Shown one piece after another: positions 1-6,675 of a stretch of 18,782 nt of DNA (within the stretch, counting starts at the first letter, position 1; each line of letters opens with the position of its first letter). This stretch comes from QHCE01 sp038260095 (GTDB lineage Bacteria > Actinomycetota > Actinomycetes > Mycobacteriales > QHCE01), in assembly GCA_038260095.1 (NCBI GenBank), contig JBBSOC010000046.1:1-18782 (forward strand). Reading direction: 5' to 3'. Both the position numbers and the translations under genes were made by a program. The notes below the pieces were generated by a model, which saw nothing but the letters and a program-made list of their open reading frames with translations, searched no databases and was not told the DNA's origin.

Positions 1-117
1 ATCACCGGAGTCTGCACCCGAATCGCTCAACGCATCCTTGCCCTCACCGCCGCGATCTGGCACAACGACACCCTCGGCCTCGCCACACGACGCTCACTCA
101 CCGCCTACGACCACTAA
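1..117 (+). pseudogene. Transposase C-terminal end (IS982/IS5-like), cut by window edge
   Basis: The reading frame is open from base 1 and ends at TAA 115-117. It encodes about 38 residues including ITGVCTRIAQRILALTAA and WHNDTLGLATRRSL. The pattern of a basic helix followed by ALTAAIWHN and a short tail resembles the C-terminus of IS982-type DDE transposases common in actinobacteria. The family call is from recall of that ending and not from a catalytic motif, which lies outside the window. The element probably ends within the next ~20 bases, where the neighbouring minus-strand gene loses its reading frame. Whether the full transposase is intact cannot be judged here. Confidence 0.6.
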
Positions 118-138
118 CCCCTTGGAATCAACCATCTA
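118..138. mobile_element. Probable right end of the left-edge insertion sequence
   Basis: Between the transposase stop and the truncated SLOG gene lies a short stretch beginning CCCCTTGGAATCAACC. The SLOG-like protein keeps family-like sequence (AGG-L) down to about base 137 and then runs into a premature stop in this stretch. The junction of element and host DNA is therefore placed near 135-138. The terminal inverted repeat cannot be confirmed without the other end. Confidence 0.4.
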
Positions 139-406
139 GGCCGCCTGCTTGGTTCGCGCCGATGCTCACCGCGTTCATGACCCCGACATTACGGCCGCCG
201 CTTAACAGCACGCAGTTCCCGGCGGCGATGAGAGCTCCCAGCTGCCGCGCCCATGTAATAGCTTGCGGGGAAGCGTTTTCGCCGGCACCCATTACCCCAA
301 TAACTGTCCGTCGCATGACGATCAGGCTATCGGCATGGGCCGACGGAACCAACTGCTCCGCGTTGGGGCAACAACTGTTTAGTGAAAGAAAAATTACTTT
401 TGACAT
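128..406 (-). pseudogene. Truncated SLOG/TIGR00725-family nucleotide-binding protein (N-terminal part)
   Basis: The 92-residue frame contains RRTVIGVMGAGE at about residues 31-43 and LLSGGRNVGVMNAVSIGA near residues 68-85. These match the first beta strand/glycine loop and the GG(R/x)xGVM loop of the TIGR00725/LOG-like Rossmann fold (SLOG superfamily). Such proteins are usually about 160 residues, so roughly half is missing. The frame ends in LDG-stop inside DNA belonging to the left-edge insertion sequence, so truncation by transposition is the simplest explanation. The native start may be the internal ATG at 316, because family members begin close to the VIGVMG strand; the first 30 residues are atypical. 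The cellular role of this family is poorly defined. The gene is divergent from the TA module at 445, and its upstream ATG lies inside the TTTTGACA repeats. Confidence 0.6.
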
Positions 407-421
407 TTCGACATTTTGACA
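398..421. repeat. Three tandem 8-bp repeats in the divergent TA promoter
   Basis: Three adjacent octamers read TTTTGACA (398-405), TTTCGACA (406-413) and TTTTGACA (414-421). They lie between the truncated SLOG gene and the antitoxin gene. The middle copy supplies the best-placed -35 hexamer for the promoter at 408-437. Tandem sites of this type would suit binding of the AbrB-fold antitoxin for autoregulation (inference). Confidence 0.6.
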
Positions 422-437
422 ATTAGGCGAATAGACT
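408..437 (+). promoter_or_regulatory. Predicted leaderless promoter of the AbrB/RelE module
   Basis: A -35-like TCGACA (408-413) and a -10-like TAGACT (432-437) are separated by 18 bp. The -10 ends 7 bases before the ATG at 445, so transcription would begin at or next to the start codon, giving a leaderless mRNA. No Shine-Dalgarno sequence precedes the ATG, consistent with this. Confidence 0.5.
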
Positions 438-444
438 TAATGCC

Positions 445-723
445 ATGACAACGATTGTGAAGATGAGCGGCGGTCGGTTGACGCTGCCTGCTGAGCTCCG
501 CCAAGTGCTTGGAGTTGCGGCAGATCAAACGTTTGAAGTTGAGACATCGGCAGAGCAAGACGCGTTTGTACTGCGCCCCGCGACTGTATTGCGACGCGAA
601 GATGCTTGGGCATACACCTGCGAGCATCGAGCGCTACTGGCGAAGGCTCACGCCGATTCAGCTGAAGGTCGAGTCCGACATTTGACCGAAGCGGAGCTTA
701 CCGCTCTTGGTGACGCCGCGTGA
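445..723 (+). CDS. AbrB/MazE-type (SpoVT-AbrB fold) antitoxin
   Basis: This 92-residue protein starts MTTIVKMSGGRLTLPAELRQ, the swapped-hairpin DNA-binding pattern of AbrB/MazE antitoxins (G-R-L-T-L-P-A-E-L-R, about residues 10-19). The C-terminal half (about residues 45-92) is charged and probably forms the toxin-wrapping tail. It ends TGA at 721-723 and overlaps the GTG start of the downstream toxin by 4 bases, the usual translational coupling in type II modules. It should neutralise that toxin and repress its own promoter through the upstream tandem octamers (inference from the family). AbrB-fold antitoxins more often pair with MazF or PIN toxins, so the RelE-like partner is noteworthy. 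The gene appears complete. Confidence 0.8.
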   Translation: MTTIVKMSGGRLTLPAELRQVLGVAADQTFEVETSAEQDAFVLRPATVLRREDAWAYTCEHRALLAKAHADSAEGRVRHLTEAELTALGDAA

Positions 724-995
724 GCAGCGGTTATCAAAGCTTGGATTTTACGGCTACGTTCTTGGAGACCTTTGCATCACGCGACTTCAGCGCGGCGGAT
801 AGGAAAGCAGTCATCAAAGCTTTGCGGCTGCTCGATGACAACGAGCAGCATCGGTCGCTGCGTGTGCATAAACTGGAAGGAGATCGCGCTGGCTCATGGT
901 CAGCTTCAGCTACTCATAGCCTTCGTATCACCTTCGAGCGGTGTGAAGGCAAACGTAAGCGCCTACTTACCTGTTCAAAGCACTACGATCGGTGA
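720..995 (+). CDS. RelE/YoeB-like type II toxin (putative mRNA interferase)
   Basis: A 91-residue protein of typical length for the RelE/ParE superfamily. Recognisable features are the helical N-terminal half, the LRVHKLEGDRAGSWSAS strand region (about residues 48-64), the LRITFER strand (about 68-74) and the C-terminal CSKHYDR ending, common in RelE-like toxins of actinobacteria. Members cleave mRNA at the ribosomal A site; I infer that role here. It starts at GTG 720, overlapping the antitoxin stop as GTGA, so the two are translationally coupled. No frameshift is seen and the module looks intact. The downstream gene (ending at 1043) is convergent. Confidence 0.78.
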   Translation: MSSGYQSLDFTATFLETFASRDFSAADRKAVIKALRLLDDNEQHRSLRVHKLEGDRAGSWSASATHSLRITFERCEGKRKRLLTCSKHYDR

Positions 996-1042
996 TCTCT
1001 GCCATCTGTACTGGCCGGAACTACCTACCTGAGCCAGCGGCA

Positions 1043-2773
1043 CTATCGCCGGAGGAGCCGGAGCAAAATTGGCGGGCGGCCCCCGAACCCTTCCACCTCA
1101 AACGCCGCGATCGCAACCCGAGGAAGATCACGCACCGTGCCGAATACCAAATACCGTGGTATCCAGGACGGGCTGAATTTGGCGTTGAAACGGTACAACG
1201 TTTCAATCTGCCACCAGCGAGAGGCCAGCCGGAGCAGCCGTCCCCATAATCGCGATACTGGTCCAGCCCCAATACGCTCACCGCGTTCTAGGCTGGCCCG
1301 AAAAAATGCGAAATTCAGTGAAACCTTTTGCACTCCCAGTCCTGAACAGGCAGCTAGCAGATCAGAAATCATCAGCTCATTCAAACCGTTGTCTGGCACA
1401 TGTGGGTCTCGCCGCATCAGGTCTAGGGACAATCCGTCCTCACCCCACGGCACGAACTGCAGCAGCCCTCGCACCTGGCCATCCAGCTCGGCAGTCACCA
1501 CAACGCATTGCGCATCAGAGCTCGGGTCTCCAAATCGAGACAGTGCCATTGAGTAGCCACGCTCAGCTGATTTGCCCAGCCAGCTTTCAGCCAACGTAGC
1601 CAGCTCAGTGGCTTTTTCCTTGGTCACGTCAGCCAAACGCTGCACGTGCACCTGATAGCCACTCCGGCGCATTCGAGACACGGCCTGCCGCACACCCCGC
1701 ATAGCTCGGCCCTCCAGGGAGAACGCCGAGACATCCACTACCGCTTCGTCGCCCAGCTCTAGCGCGTCTAGACCATACCTCGCCCATACCCGAGCACCCT
1801 GCTCTGAGCAGCCCAATGCCGCCGGTACCCCGCCGTAGCGCCGGCATTGCTCGAGAAAAGCACTGCAAGCACCAGGCCATGCCTCCACATCACCCAGTGG
1901 ATCTCCAGAAGCCAGCGCCACACCGGCTAGCATTCGATACACCACTGCCGCTTTACCGGTTGGGGAGAAGACCACAGACTTGTCCCGCCGCAGCGCGAAG
2001 TATGCCAACGAGTCGGTGTGGCCTTGGGAGGTGATCAGTTCGCGTAACCGCACCTCGTCGTGCTCGCTCAGCGTCGCCTTCGGCTCGGCTGAGCGCAACA
2101 GAAAATATCCGCCGGCTAACAGCGCGGCGATGCCAAACGTCAAGCCCAGGCCAGCACTGAAGTCATCCAACCAATGGGATCGAAAATCCAACGGTCCTTC
2201 GACGCCAACCAGCGCTAGGGCAGCGTGTTGAGTGCGTTGCCACGCAGTAGACGCGCTAGTAAGCATGTGCGGTCGGACGGCAAGTAGCAACCAGTTCAGG
2301 GCGAAACCGGCAGTAAGCAGCTCGACGAACACCACCACCGCGGCGAGTTTTCCTACGGGATCCGGCAGCGCGGTGAATTCTTTTCGAGTGGCGATGAATC
2401 CGCCCAGCAACGCAGCGGCGACGAGCCCAACGAAGGTGCCGTGACGCTGCATAATGTGGGTCACCACCAGCAAGCTGGTCAGCACTACGCCCACCTGCCA
2501 AGCTCGTCGCTTGCGCCGCCGTAGGCTGGTGGCCAGCATCATTAATCCCACACCGGCAACCGCGGTGAGCACCAGGCCAATTAACCTCGTGGTATGGGGC
2601 AGTTCGAACCATTGTGCCAGCTCAGGTCGAAACCGCCGGCGGGCCGATGGCACTAACACCGACAACACGGCCAATAGTCCGACTAGCCGGGTTGCCCATG
2701 TGAGTCCGCGGGCTAGCGGCACCCGACGCCAGCCTGTTACTTCCTGCTGAACGTCTGTTTCCTTAACTGGCAT
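1043..2773 (-). CDS. MprF-like phosphatidylglycerol lysyltransferase (LysX N-terminal module, no LysRS domain)
   Basis: About 576 residues. The N-terminal third has roughly six hydrophobic segments. The C-terminal half is a DUF2156 aminoacyltransferase domain with YFALRRDKSVVFSP, LASGDPLGDVEAWPGA, RQAVSRMRRSGY, FVPWGEDGLSLDLMRRDP, LNFAFFR and SRWWQIETLYRFNAKF, all close in pattern to the membrane module of mycobacterial LysX. The family transfers lysine from Lys-tRNA to phosphatidylglycerol, lowering membrane negative charge and giving resistance to cationic peptides. Unlike mycobacterial LysX there is no fused lysyl-tRNA synthetase domain: the frame stops after the transferase. I choose the ATG at 2773 over the one at 2797 because GGAGG (CCTCC at 2778-2782 on the plus strand) sits 4 bases upstream of it. 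The substrate amino acid is inferred. Confidence 0.85.
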   Translation of the reverse strand: MPVKETDVQQEVTGWRRVPLARGLTWATRLVGLLAVLSVLVPSARRRFRPELAQWFELPHTTRLIGLVLTAVAGVGLMMLATSLRRRKRRAWQVGVVLTSLLVVTHIMQRHGTFVGLVAAALLGGFIATRKEFTALPDPVGKLAAVVVFVELLTAGFALNWLLLAVRPHMLTSASTAWQRTQHAALALVGVEGPLDFRSHWLDDFSAGLGLTFGIAALLAGGYFLLRSAEPKATLSEHDEVRLRELITSQGHTDSLAYFALRRDKSVVFSPTGKAAVVYRMLAGVALASGDPLGDVEAWPGACSAFLEQCRRYGGVPAALGCSEQGARVWARYGLDALELGDEAVVDVSAFSLEGRAMRGVRQAVSRMRRSGYQVHVQRLADVTKEKATELATLAESWLGKSAERGYSMALSRFGDPSSDAQCVVVTAELDGQVRGLLQFVPWGEDGLSLDLMRRDPHVPDNGLNELMISDLLAACSGLGVQKVSLNFAFFRASLERGERIGAGPVSRLWGRLLRLASRWWQIETLYRFNAKFSPSWIPRYLVFGTVRDLPRVAIAAFEVEGFGGRPPILLRLLRR

Positions 2774-2964
2774 ACTGCCTCCAGTGTCTACATGCATGTC
2801 GCCATCAGGGCGAAAAGAAGCGTAATGGACGGGTTAAGCGCCAGCGGGCGATCCAGGACAGGCCACTTAACTGGGCTTATGCGCATCGGCTGCACAGCCT
2901 ACTGCCAGTCGGAAGACGGCCTTTGGGCGCCTTTGGCTGCGGCATTCGGGTCCGGCATGTTTCA

Positions 2965-3714
2965 TTAAGGGGTGTTGCTGTTCCAGTCGGCGCTGCTCCT
3001 GTCCCAGTAGCGGGCGTTCCAGGCGCTGGAGTTGGTGATCTGATCGACAATGGTGCGGAGCTGATCGGGATGCCGGGTGGGTACCACCCAAGTGGATGAC
3101 CTCCTGCTGAACTGTGAGGTAGCCACACCCAATGACCGCTGGATCCTGAACTCCGGAAAATCTGCTGACTCCAAATCCACGTCGATCACCAGCGCCGCTC
3201 GGGTGAACGGTGGTACGAACATTCCTAGCCAGAAGCCGACGACGTTGCCACGCTTCGGCGCGTCCTCGGTCGGTGGTGCACTCCGGCTCTGGTTGCGAAG
3301 CTGACGTAGTTGTTTGCGGTCGGTGACCAGGGTGAGGGACCGCAATCCAGCCCAGGGCGCCGCGAAAACGTGGTAGCACTGATATGACGGCGGCGGCAGC
3401 TTCCGTTTGGCTATACGAGGCTCAGGTTGACTGCCGCAGCGCCGCTCGGCCCGTAGGACGCCACCGATGCGTATTCCGTTGCCGTCGATGCGGATACCAA
3501 TAGGCCAATACTGGAACGCGAGGCGTCCATCGGTGAATATCCATACGAACAGTGGCAAAGCGGCGAGAAAAGCGAAGCCACGATCGCCTGTAGCCACTCC
3601 ACCGGCGGTGCAGAGCAGAACCAGCACCGGCATGCCTAAGCCGAACACCAGCATTGGCCAACGCTGCGAACATCTATCTTCAGTGTACTCCGGAAACCTA
3701 TCTGGCATGGACAC
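2965..3714 (-). CDS. Hypothetical membrane protein, two TM segments with PH-like C-terminal region
   Basis: A 249-residue protein not recognised by name. Two hydrophobic stretches at about residues 20-42 and 46-60 form a membrane hairpin, followed by the short strand-rich YWPIGIRIDGNGIRIGG. Towards the C-terminus come APWAGLRSLTLVTD, ALVIDVDLESADFPEFRI and WVVPTRHPDQLRTIVDQI. A membrane hairpin followed by a beta-rich domain ending in a helix with (P)TRHP resembles bacterial PH-domain/YcxB-like membrane proteins; this is a fold guess only. ATG codons at 3714 and 3708 are both possible starts. The gene lies upstream of the MprF-like gene on the same strand, about 190 bases away, so co-transcription is possible but not shown. 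Confidence 0.6.
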   Translation of the reverse strand: MSMPDRFPEYTEDRCSQRWPMLVFGLGMPVLVLLCTAGGVATGDRGFAFLAALPLFVWIFTDGRLAFQYWPIGIRIDGNGIRIGGVLRAERRCGSQPEPRIAKRKLPPPSYQCYHVFAAPWAGLRSLTLVTDRKQLRQLRNQSRSAPPTEDAPKRGNVVGFWLGMFVPPFTRAALVIDVDLESADFPEFRIQRSLGVATSQFSRRSSTWVVPTRHPDQLRTIVDQITNSSAWNARYWDRSSADWNSNTP

Positions 3715-4072
3715 TGTTTTCCCTTCCGCAGCAATCGACTGCAGTCCTTGAGGAGCTAGCTACCAAGAGTTGGGAAAGGCTGACGATCAAGCTCTATGTG
3801 GCAGGCGGGAATACTTCCGTAGCGCTTCAAGGAGGCAACATGGGCACTTGGACATCTTATGTGTTACAGCACGAAGGTGCGGCTCGCGGTCAGTTCCGAA
3901 ACGCTCGCCTACTTGCTGGAGCTATTGGGGCTGGGTTTGGTGGGAGAAGCAGCACAGATATTTGTGTAACGTGGCAAGCTCTCCAAAGATGAGGAAATGT
4001 CGGATCCATAACGCAAATACCCGCATCCCGTAGAGCCCTGTCATGCTCTGATCCTTACCCAATAGCGGAAAG
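3715..4072. other. Intergenic stretch between divergent genes; one small candidate ORF
   Basis: These 358 bases separate the minus-strand hypothetical gene from the plus-strand lipoprotein gene. The only feature I can point to is the short frame at 3840-3992 preceded by a strong Shine-Dalgarno sequence. A longer frame beginning at 3654 overlaps the hypothetical gene and shows no family resemblance. I see no tRNA, no repeat and no clear terminator. Confidence 0.5.
3840..3992 (+). CDS. Possible small protein (50 residues), unrecognised
   Basis: An ATG at 3840 is preceded by AAGGAGG (3829-3835) with a 4-base spacer, one of the strongest ribosome binding sites in the window. The frame runs to a stop at 3990-3992 and encodes 50 residues starting MGTWTSYVLQHEGAARGQ and containing the glycine/alanine-rich LLAGAIGAGFGG. 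No family is recognised. It could be a genuine small protein, the remnant of a larger gene, or chance. The strong ribosome binding site is the only positive evidence. Confidence 0.3.
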   Translation: MGTWTSYVLQHEGAARGQFRNARLLAGAIGAGFGGRSSTDICVTWQALQR

Positions 4073-4771
4073 ATGTTGGTTGCTATGGACAACACCGATG
4101 AGAAGATGAAGCTGGTATCACCGGCTGGCCTATCCCCGGCGCAACCTCTGCTGCGGTGGTTGCGAGTCGTCATCGTTGTTGTGCTCACCGTGTCCATGGG
4201 CGGCTGGCTTGCCGCATGCGGCCCAGACGGCTCCGGCACACCCAAGACGGTCGCACCGAAGACGAGCTTTGCGGCCAACTTCAGTCGGGTCGAGGAGTCA
4301 CTCCGAGTCCGCTGGTCGGTCACCAACACTGGCAACCAGCCAATCCTGGCGTTCGATCGGATCCTGCCTAGCGACGGGGTTTTCGATCCTGATGTTGGGA
4401 ACGGCGCTTACGTCATCGGCCGCTCCGACGGCACTATAGAGATTGCCATGCGGGCATTCCCCGTCCCGAAGGGCATTGAAGGCGTTCAGGCTTACGTGTT
4501 CCACACCACTCGGTTGGCGCCCGGCGCCAGCACGGGTGGCAACCTCATCGTCCTCCTGCCTTTCCGACACCGACCTGCTGCGCCGGTGAAGGGAGGTGGT
4601 GATCTACTGCCTGCCAACCCAAGGCGGGCAGTGTTCTGCCTTGGTGTCATTGCTGCCGACAGCAGGCTCGTCAGCCAGGCCAGGGATTCCGAGCACCCGG
4701 TGCTGCCGCATACTCAACGAGTCGCCGATGCCCAGACGCGGCTCTGCAGCGATCCGTTCGCACTAGTGTGA
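4073..4771 (+). CDS. Putative secreted lipoprotein, unknown function
   Basis: A 232-residue protein with a hydrophobic stretch WLRVVIVVVLTVSMGGWLAAC (about residues 29-49) ending in an LAAC lipobox, so Cys49 should be lipidated after export. The mature part begins with a Ser/Thr/Pro/Lys linker and has FSRVEESLRVRWSVTNTGNQPILAFDR, a strand-rich pattern like small extracellular beta-sandwich domains. Two later cysteines (FCLGV and LCSDPF) may form a disulfide; the DsbA-like/VKOR pair at 15924-17314 could serve such proteins (inference). The N-terminal tail before the hydrophobic segment is long, so ATG 4085 or ATG 4106 may be the true start; no ribosome binding site decides it. It ends 10 bases before the ARMT1-like gene and is probably co-transcribed with it. 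Confidence 0.6.
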   Translation: MLVAMDNTDEKMKLVSPAGLSPAQPLLRWLRVVIVVVLTVSMGGWLAACGPDGSGTPKTVAPKTSFAANFSRVEESLRVRWSVTNTGNQPILAFDRILPSDGVFDPDVGNGAYVIGRSDGTIEIAMRAFPVPKGIEGVQAYVFHTTRLAPGASTGGNLIVLLPFRHRPAAPVKGGGDLLPANPRRAVFCLGVIAADSRLVSQARDSEHPVLPHTQRVADAQTRLCSDPFALV

Positions 4772-4781
4772 GGATACGGCC

Positions 4782-6002
4782 ATGACCCCCACACGTCGCC
4801 AGCTCGATTCTCTGCCACCGGTTCTCACCCTCGAAGACGAAGAGTCCTTCGCGTGGCGCGTGTTCCATCAGCGGCATCCCGAACTCATTCGCCGCCTGAA
4901 CTGTGCTCACCCTTACGGGCCTGAGCAGCGTGCGGCGCTCAGCGCCCTGGTGGAGGAGTCTCGCTACGGTGTCATCGCCGGCCTTTCTGAGGATGCCCCA
5001 GATCGTGCACTGTGGCAGGAATGGGATCTGGGCCACGTCGGAACGCCCTGGACAAAAGCCCCTTTTCTTTGGGCAGAGAGCTATTTCTACAGGCGTCTTT
5101 TGGAAGCCGTGGGCTATTTTGCTCCAGGTGCTTGGAACGGGGTTGATCCGTTCGCGCCGTTCAAGACGGCCGAGCTCCGTTCCCCCACGCTGGATGCCGA
5201 TTTCGCCTGGCTCAATGACATGCCGTCATCGGCTGATCCACAGGCATCATTTGACGCCGCACTGAGCGCGTCGCTGTACGGTAACCGCGCCGATCTCGGA
5301 TTCCGACTTACGGCTGCCGGGACTAGCTCCAGTCACGAGCGGCTTGTCGCCGACGACAGTCTTCAGCTGTGGCAGTTTCTTACCGATTACGCCCCTGTCC
5401 GGATGACCTTTGTGCTGGATAACGGGGGTCGTGAGCTGCTGTCTGACCTCATCCTTGCCGACCATCTGCTCGTGACTGGCCTGGCGAGTGAGGTGGTTTT
5501 GCACACCAAACCCTTTCCGTACTACGTGTCCGATGCCACCACTGCTGATGTCGGTGACTGCCTGCGGCGCCTTACGGAGATGCCCGGCGAGCCCGGGGCC
5601 GCAGGCCGCCGCATCCATCAGGCGGCGGCTGACGGGCGCATGCGCATACGCACCCACCCCTTCCACTGCGCCCCCTTATCCTTCCACCATTTGCCCGAGG
5701 ACCTCGCTGACGACCTTGGGGCAGGGGCGACCATCTTTAAGGGAGATCTCAACTACCGGCGCATAGTCGGAGACTGCGCCTGGGACCCGACGAGACCATT
5801 TCACACCGCGGCTTCCTACTTACCAGGGCCCGCAGCTGTTCTGCGCACCCTCAAATCCGATGTGATTGTCGGGCTTAGCCCGGACCGTGTCCGGGACCTC
5901 AACAACCTCGACGCCGATTGGCGCGTGAACGGAAACCACGCACTGGTGCAAGCTGCGCTAGACCCGCGGGGGGCAACGGGCTGGGCTGCGCTCGTACCGT
6001 GA
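4782..6002 (+). CDS. ARMT1/DUF89-family damage-control phosphatase-like protein
   Basis: 406 residues, full length for the bacterial ARMT1-like family. The diagnostic metal-site motifs are present: FVLDNGGRELLSDLILADHL (about residues 206-225; D-N-x-x-x-E-x-x-x-D pattern) and FKGDLNYRRIVGDCAWD (about residues 319-335, the K-G-D-x-N-Y-R-x-L/I motif). DUF89 proteins are metal-dependent phosphatases acting on phosphorylated or damaged metabolites such as sugar phosphates; bacterial members have often been labelled protein-glutamate methyltransferase, which is doubtful. The exact substrate is unknown. GAGGA ends about 8 bases before the ATG. The gene follows the lipoprotein by 10 bases and is the last gene of this plus-strand unit, with a strong hairpin downstream. 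Confidence 0.82.
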   Translation: MTPTRRQLDSLPPVLTLEDEESFAWRVFHQRHPELIRRLNCAHPYGPEQRAALSALVEESRYGVIAGLSEDAPDRALWQEWDLGHVGTPWTKAPFLWAESYFYRRLLEAVGYFAPGAWNGVDPFAPFKTAELRSPTLDADFAWLNDMPSSADPQASFDAALSASLYGNRADLGFRLTAAGTSSSHERLVADDSLQLWQFLTDYAPVRMTFVLDNGGRELLSDLILADHLLVTGLASEVVLHTKPFPYYVSDATTADVGDCLRRLTEMPGEPGAAGRRIHQAAADGRMRIRTHPFHCAPLSFHHLPEDLADDLGAGATIFKGDLNYRRIVGDCAWDPTRPFHTAASYLPGPAAVLRTLKSDVIVGLSPDRVRDLNNLDADWRVNGNHALVQAALDPRGATGWAALVP

Positions 6003-6082
6003 CCGTTACGTTGGAGCCCATGATGGCGGTGTGCTGCGACGCCCTTGAGTCGACTCGTCCGTAACCGAGACTGAGGTGTCTG

Positions 6083-6119
6083 CTACGGCCCAGCCAAGCG
6101 CGGCGCTGGCTGGCCGTAG
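6083..6119. terminator. Strong hairpin between convergent ARMT1-like gene and tRNA-Arg
   Basis: CTACGGC (6083-6089) pairs with GCCGTAG (6113-6119) and CAGCCA (6091-6096) with TGGCTG (6107-6112), leaving one bulged C and a 10-base loop. It lies between the convergent ARMT1-like gene and the tRNA-Arg 3' end, a fitting place for a bidirectional terminator. No U-tract follows on either strand, so it may be an atypical actinobacterial terminator or a processing structure. Confidence 0.5.
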
Positions 6120-6136
6120 TTCGAATAACACCACTT

Positions 6137-6211
6137 TGGTGCCCCCGGCAGGATTCGAACCTGCGCCACCGCCTCCGGAGGGCGGTACTCTATCCCCTGA
6201 GCTACGGGGGC
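6137..6211 (-). tRNA. tRNA-Arg (anticodon CCG), CCA encoded
   Basis: On the minus strand the acceptor stem GCCCCCG (6211-6205) pairs with CGGGGGC (6147-6141), followed by discriminator A (6140) and an encoded CCA (6139-6137). The D-arm reads GCTCAGGGGATAGAG. The anticodon stem CCGCC/GGCGG encloses the loop CTCCGGA, giving anticodon CCG, which reads the Arg codon CGG. The T-arm contains the GGTTCGAATCC core. In related actinobacteria a tRNA-Arg often lies close to argS-lysA, and here the tRNA survives in the neighbourhood although argS does not. A VapBC module sits just upstream on the same strand. Confidence 0.95.
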
Positions 6212-6294
6212 CGAACGACCAGGGATGACCAGGAATATGGACCATCGCCAGCGTTTCGTGCGGCCGCTATTGCCAGGTGAGCGTATCAGCCGGG

Positions 6295-6675
6295 CTATAG
6301 CGCAACGATCTCGACATCGAGATTCGCGGCCTCTGCCAGCTCGGCAAGATCTTGGGGGTCCGAGGTGAGAATTCTGTCCCCCGGCCTGGCCAACAGCACC
6401 ACAGCTGCGTCGATGACGTCGCTGCTGCTTGACCGGGCGAGTAGCTTGCCGGCTCGCTTGCCGAGCTCGCCGTCTAACGCCGTTATGGTGATGCCCGGCA
6501 GGAGCCGAGCTATCACAGTGTTTCGGCCGGTCCCGCCGCGCCACACCTGTCCGATTACGCCGCCGTGGGTGAGCGGGCGTTGACCGGCTAACTGCTCCCG
6601 TTTTATCAGAGCGGCGATCGTGCCATAGCCACGCTCGGTTGCGACAAACGCACCGGCGTCAAGTATCAGTGTCAT
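6295..6675 (-). CDS. vapC: PIN-domain toxin, VapC family
   Basis: 126 residues, typical VapC length. The PIN fold shows LILDAGAFVATERG at the N-terminus (catalytic Asp6), a central HGGVIGQVWRGGTGRNTVIARLL, and SSSDVIDAAVVLLARPGD followed by LTSDPQDL, which supply the remaining acidic residues. At the position where many VapC proteins carry a conserved Glu, this one has Gln (GQVWRG). I believe this variant recurs in actinobacterial members, but it should be checked. VapC toxins are Mg-dependent RNases, often cutting tRNA or rRNA. The ATG overlaps the antitoxin stop by 4 bases, the standard coupled arrangement. The module lies between DUF305 and tRNA-Arg on the same strand. Confidence 0.82.
   Translation of the reverse strand: MTLILDAGAFVATERGYGTIAALIKREQLAGQRPLTHGGVIGQVWRGGTGRNTVIARLLPGITITALDGELGKRAGKLLARSSSSDVIDAAVVLLARPGDRILTSDPQDLAELAEAANLDVEIVAL

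Noticed and set aside
2867..3379. Minus-strand 170-codon frame overlapping the two-TM hypothetical gene
   Set aside because: Same strand but another frame, high in Arg/Pro/His/Gln as expected of an out-of-frame G+C-rich translation; the 249-residue frame has proper TM segments.
3922..4335. Minus-strand 137-codon frame opposite the lipoprotein start
   Set aside because: It covers the opposite strand of a signal peptide with a good lipobox and has no recognisable motif.
6083..6245. tRNA region as an integration (att) site for a mobile island
   Set aside because: No partial copy of the tRNA 3' end and no integrase were seen in the window, so integration at the tRNA is not supported.
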